This document shows positions 13,579-13,651 of a DNA stretch of 13,651 bases, one piece after another. The position numbers and the translations under genes were made by a program. The notes below the pieces were generated by a model. It searched no databases. It saw only the letters and a program-made list of their open reading frames with translations, and was not told the origin of the DNA. This DNA is from an uncultured Rikenellaceae bacterium (GTDB lineage Bacteria; Bacteroidota; Bacteroidia; Bacteroidales; Rikenellaceae). The stretch lies in assembly GCA_947176715.1 (NCBI GenBank), contig CAMWRR010000019.1, positions 1 to 13,651 of the forward strand, read 5' to 3'. The stretch's first letter is position 1. The number at the start of each line of letters is the position of its first letter.

Positions 13579-13651
13579 AGCGGAAGACGAGGCTCGAACC
13601 CGCGACCCTTAGCTTGGAAGGCTAATGCTCTACCAACTGAGCTACTTCCGC
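13579..13651 (-). tRNA. tRNA-Gly (anticodon TCC)
   Basis: The complement gives a complete 73-nt cloverleaf ending at the window edge: acceptor GCGGAAG/CTTCCGC, D-arm GCTC-AGTTGGTA-GAGC, anticodon stem TTAGC/GCTAA with loop CTTCCAA (anticodon TCC, reading GGA/GGG), and T-arm GCGGG-TTCGAGC-CTCGT with two wobble pairs. The discriminator is T and CCA is not encoded. Confidence 0.97.

Overview
This window looks like chromosomal DNA from a Bacteroidota (Bacteroidales) bacterium, possibly an Alistipes-like gut lineage. The phylum call rests on TAnnTTTG-type -7 boxes upstream of most genes and starts without clear Shine-Dalgarno sequences. The protein families and the strong use of ATA for isoleucine in otherwise C/G-ending genes also fit. 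The genus is a guess. Most of the window is ordinary housekeeping sequence. The unusual material lies in the intergenic regions and in a three-gene sugar-modification operon.

Left part (1-2340): three head-to-tail copies of a 96-bp repeat lead into a hexapeptide-repeat acetyltransferase gene (+). This converges on a minus-strand pair, a zinc-ribbon/HTH DUF2089-type regulator followed by a Yip1-like membrane protein. The promoter of the pair has a perfect palindrome filling the gap between its two boxes. About 390 bp of noncoding sequence follows.

Centre (2301-8770): typA/bipA (-), then aroB-nth (+), then lepA (-). The 400-bp typA/aroB divergent region is almost filled by two tandem copies of a ~197-bp hairpin-forming, MITE-like element whose ends reach into both promoters. 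The nth-lepA gap carries a second, unrelated inverted-repeat element flanked by a 7-bp direct repeat. Clear intrinsic terminators follow typA and lepA.

Right part (8795-13651): noncoding sequence with a partial match to the end of the MITE-like element, a PAP2-like integral membrane protein (+), and an iron-sulfur L-cysteine desulfidase/serine dehydratase-alpha family protein (-). Next is a tightly overlapping + strand operon: a family 2 glycosyltransferase, a polysaccharide deacetylase and a GtrA-type membrane protein. Together these suggest synthesis, N-deacetylation and flipping of a polyprenyl-phosphate-linked sugar for envelope modification. The window ends with minus-strand tRNA-Gly(TCC) and tRNA-Thr(GGT), separated from the operon by a bidirectional terminator.

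I found no phage genes, transposase, CRISPR array or obvious defence system. The best candidates for something new are the palindromic elements at promoters, the 96-bp tandem repeat, a recurring intergenic 11-mer, and the glycosyltransferase-deacetylase-GtrA operon.
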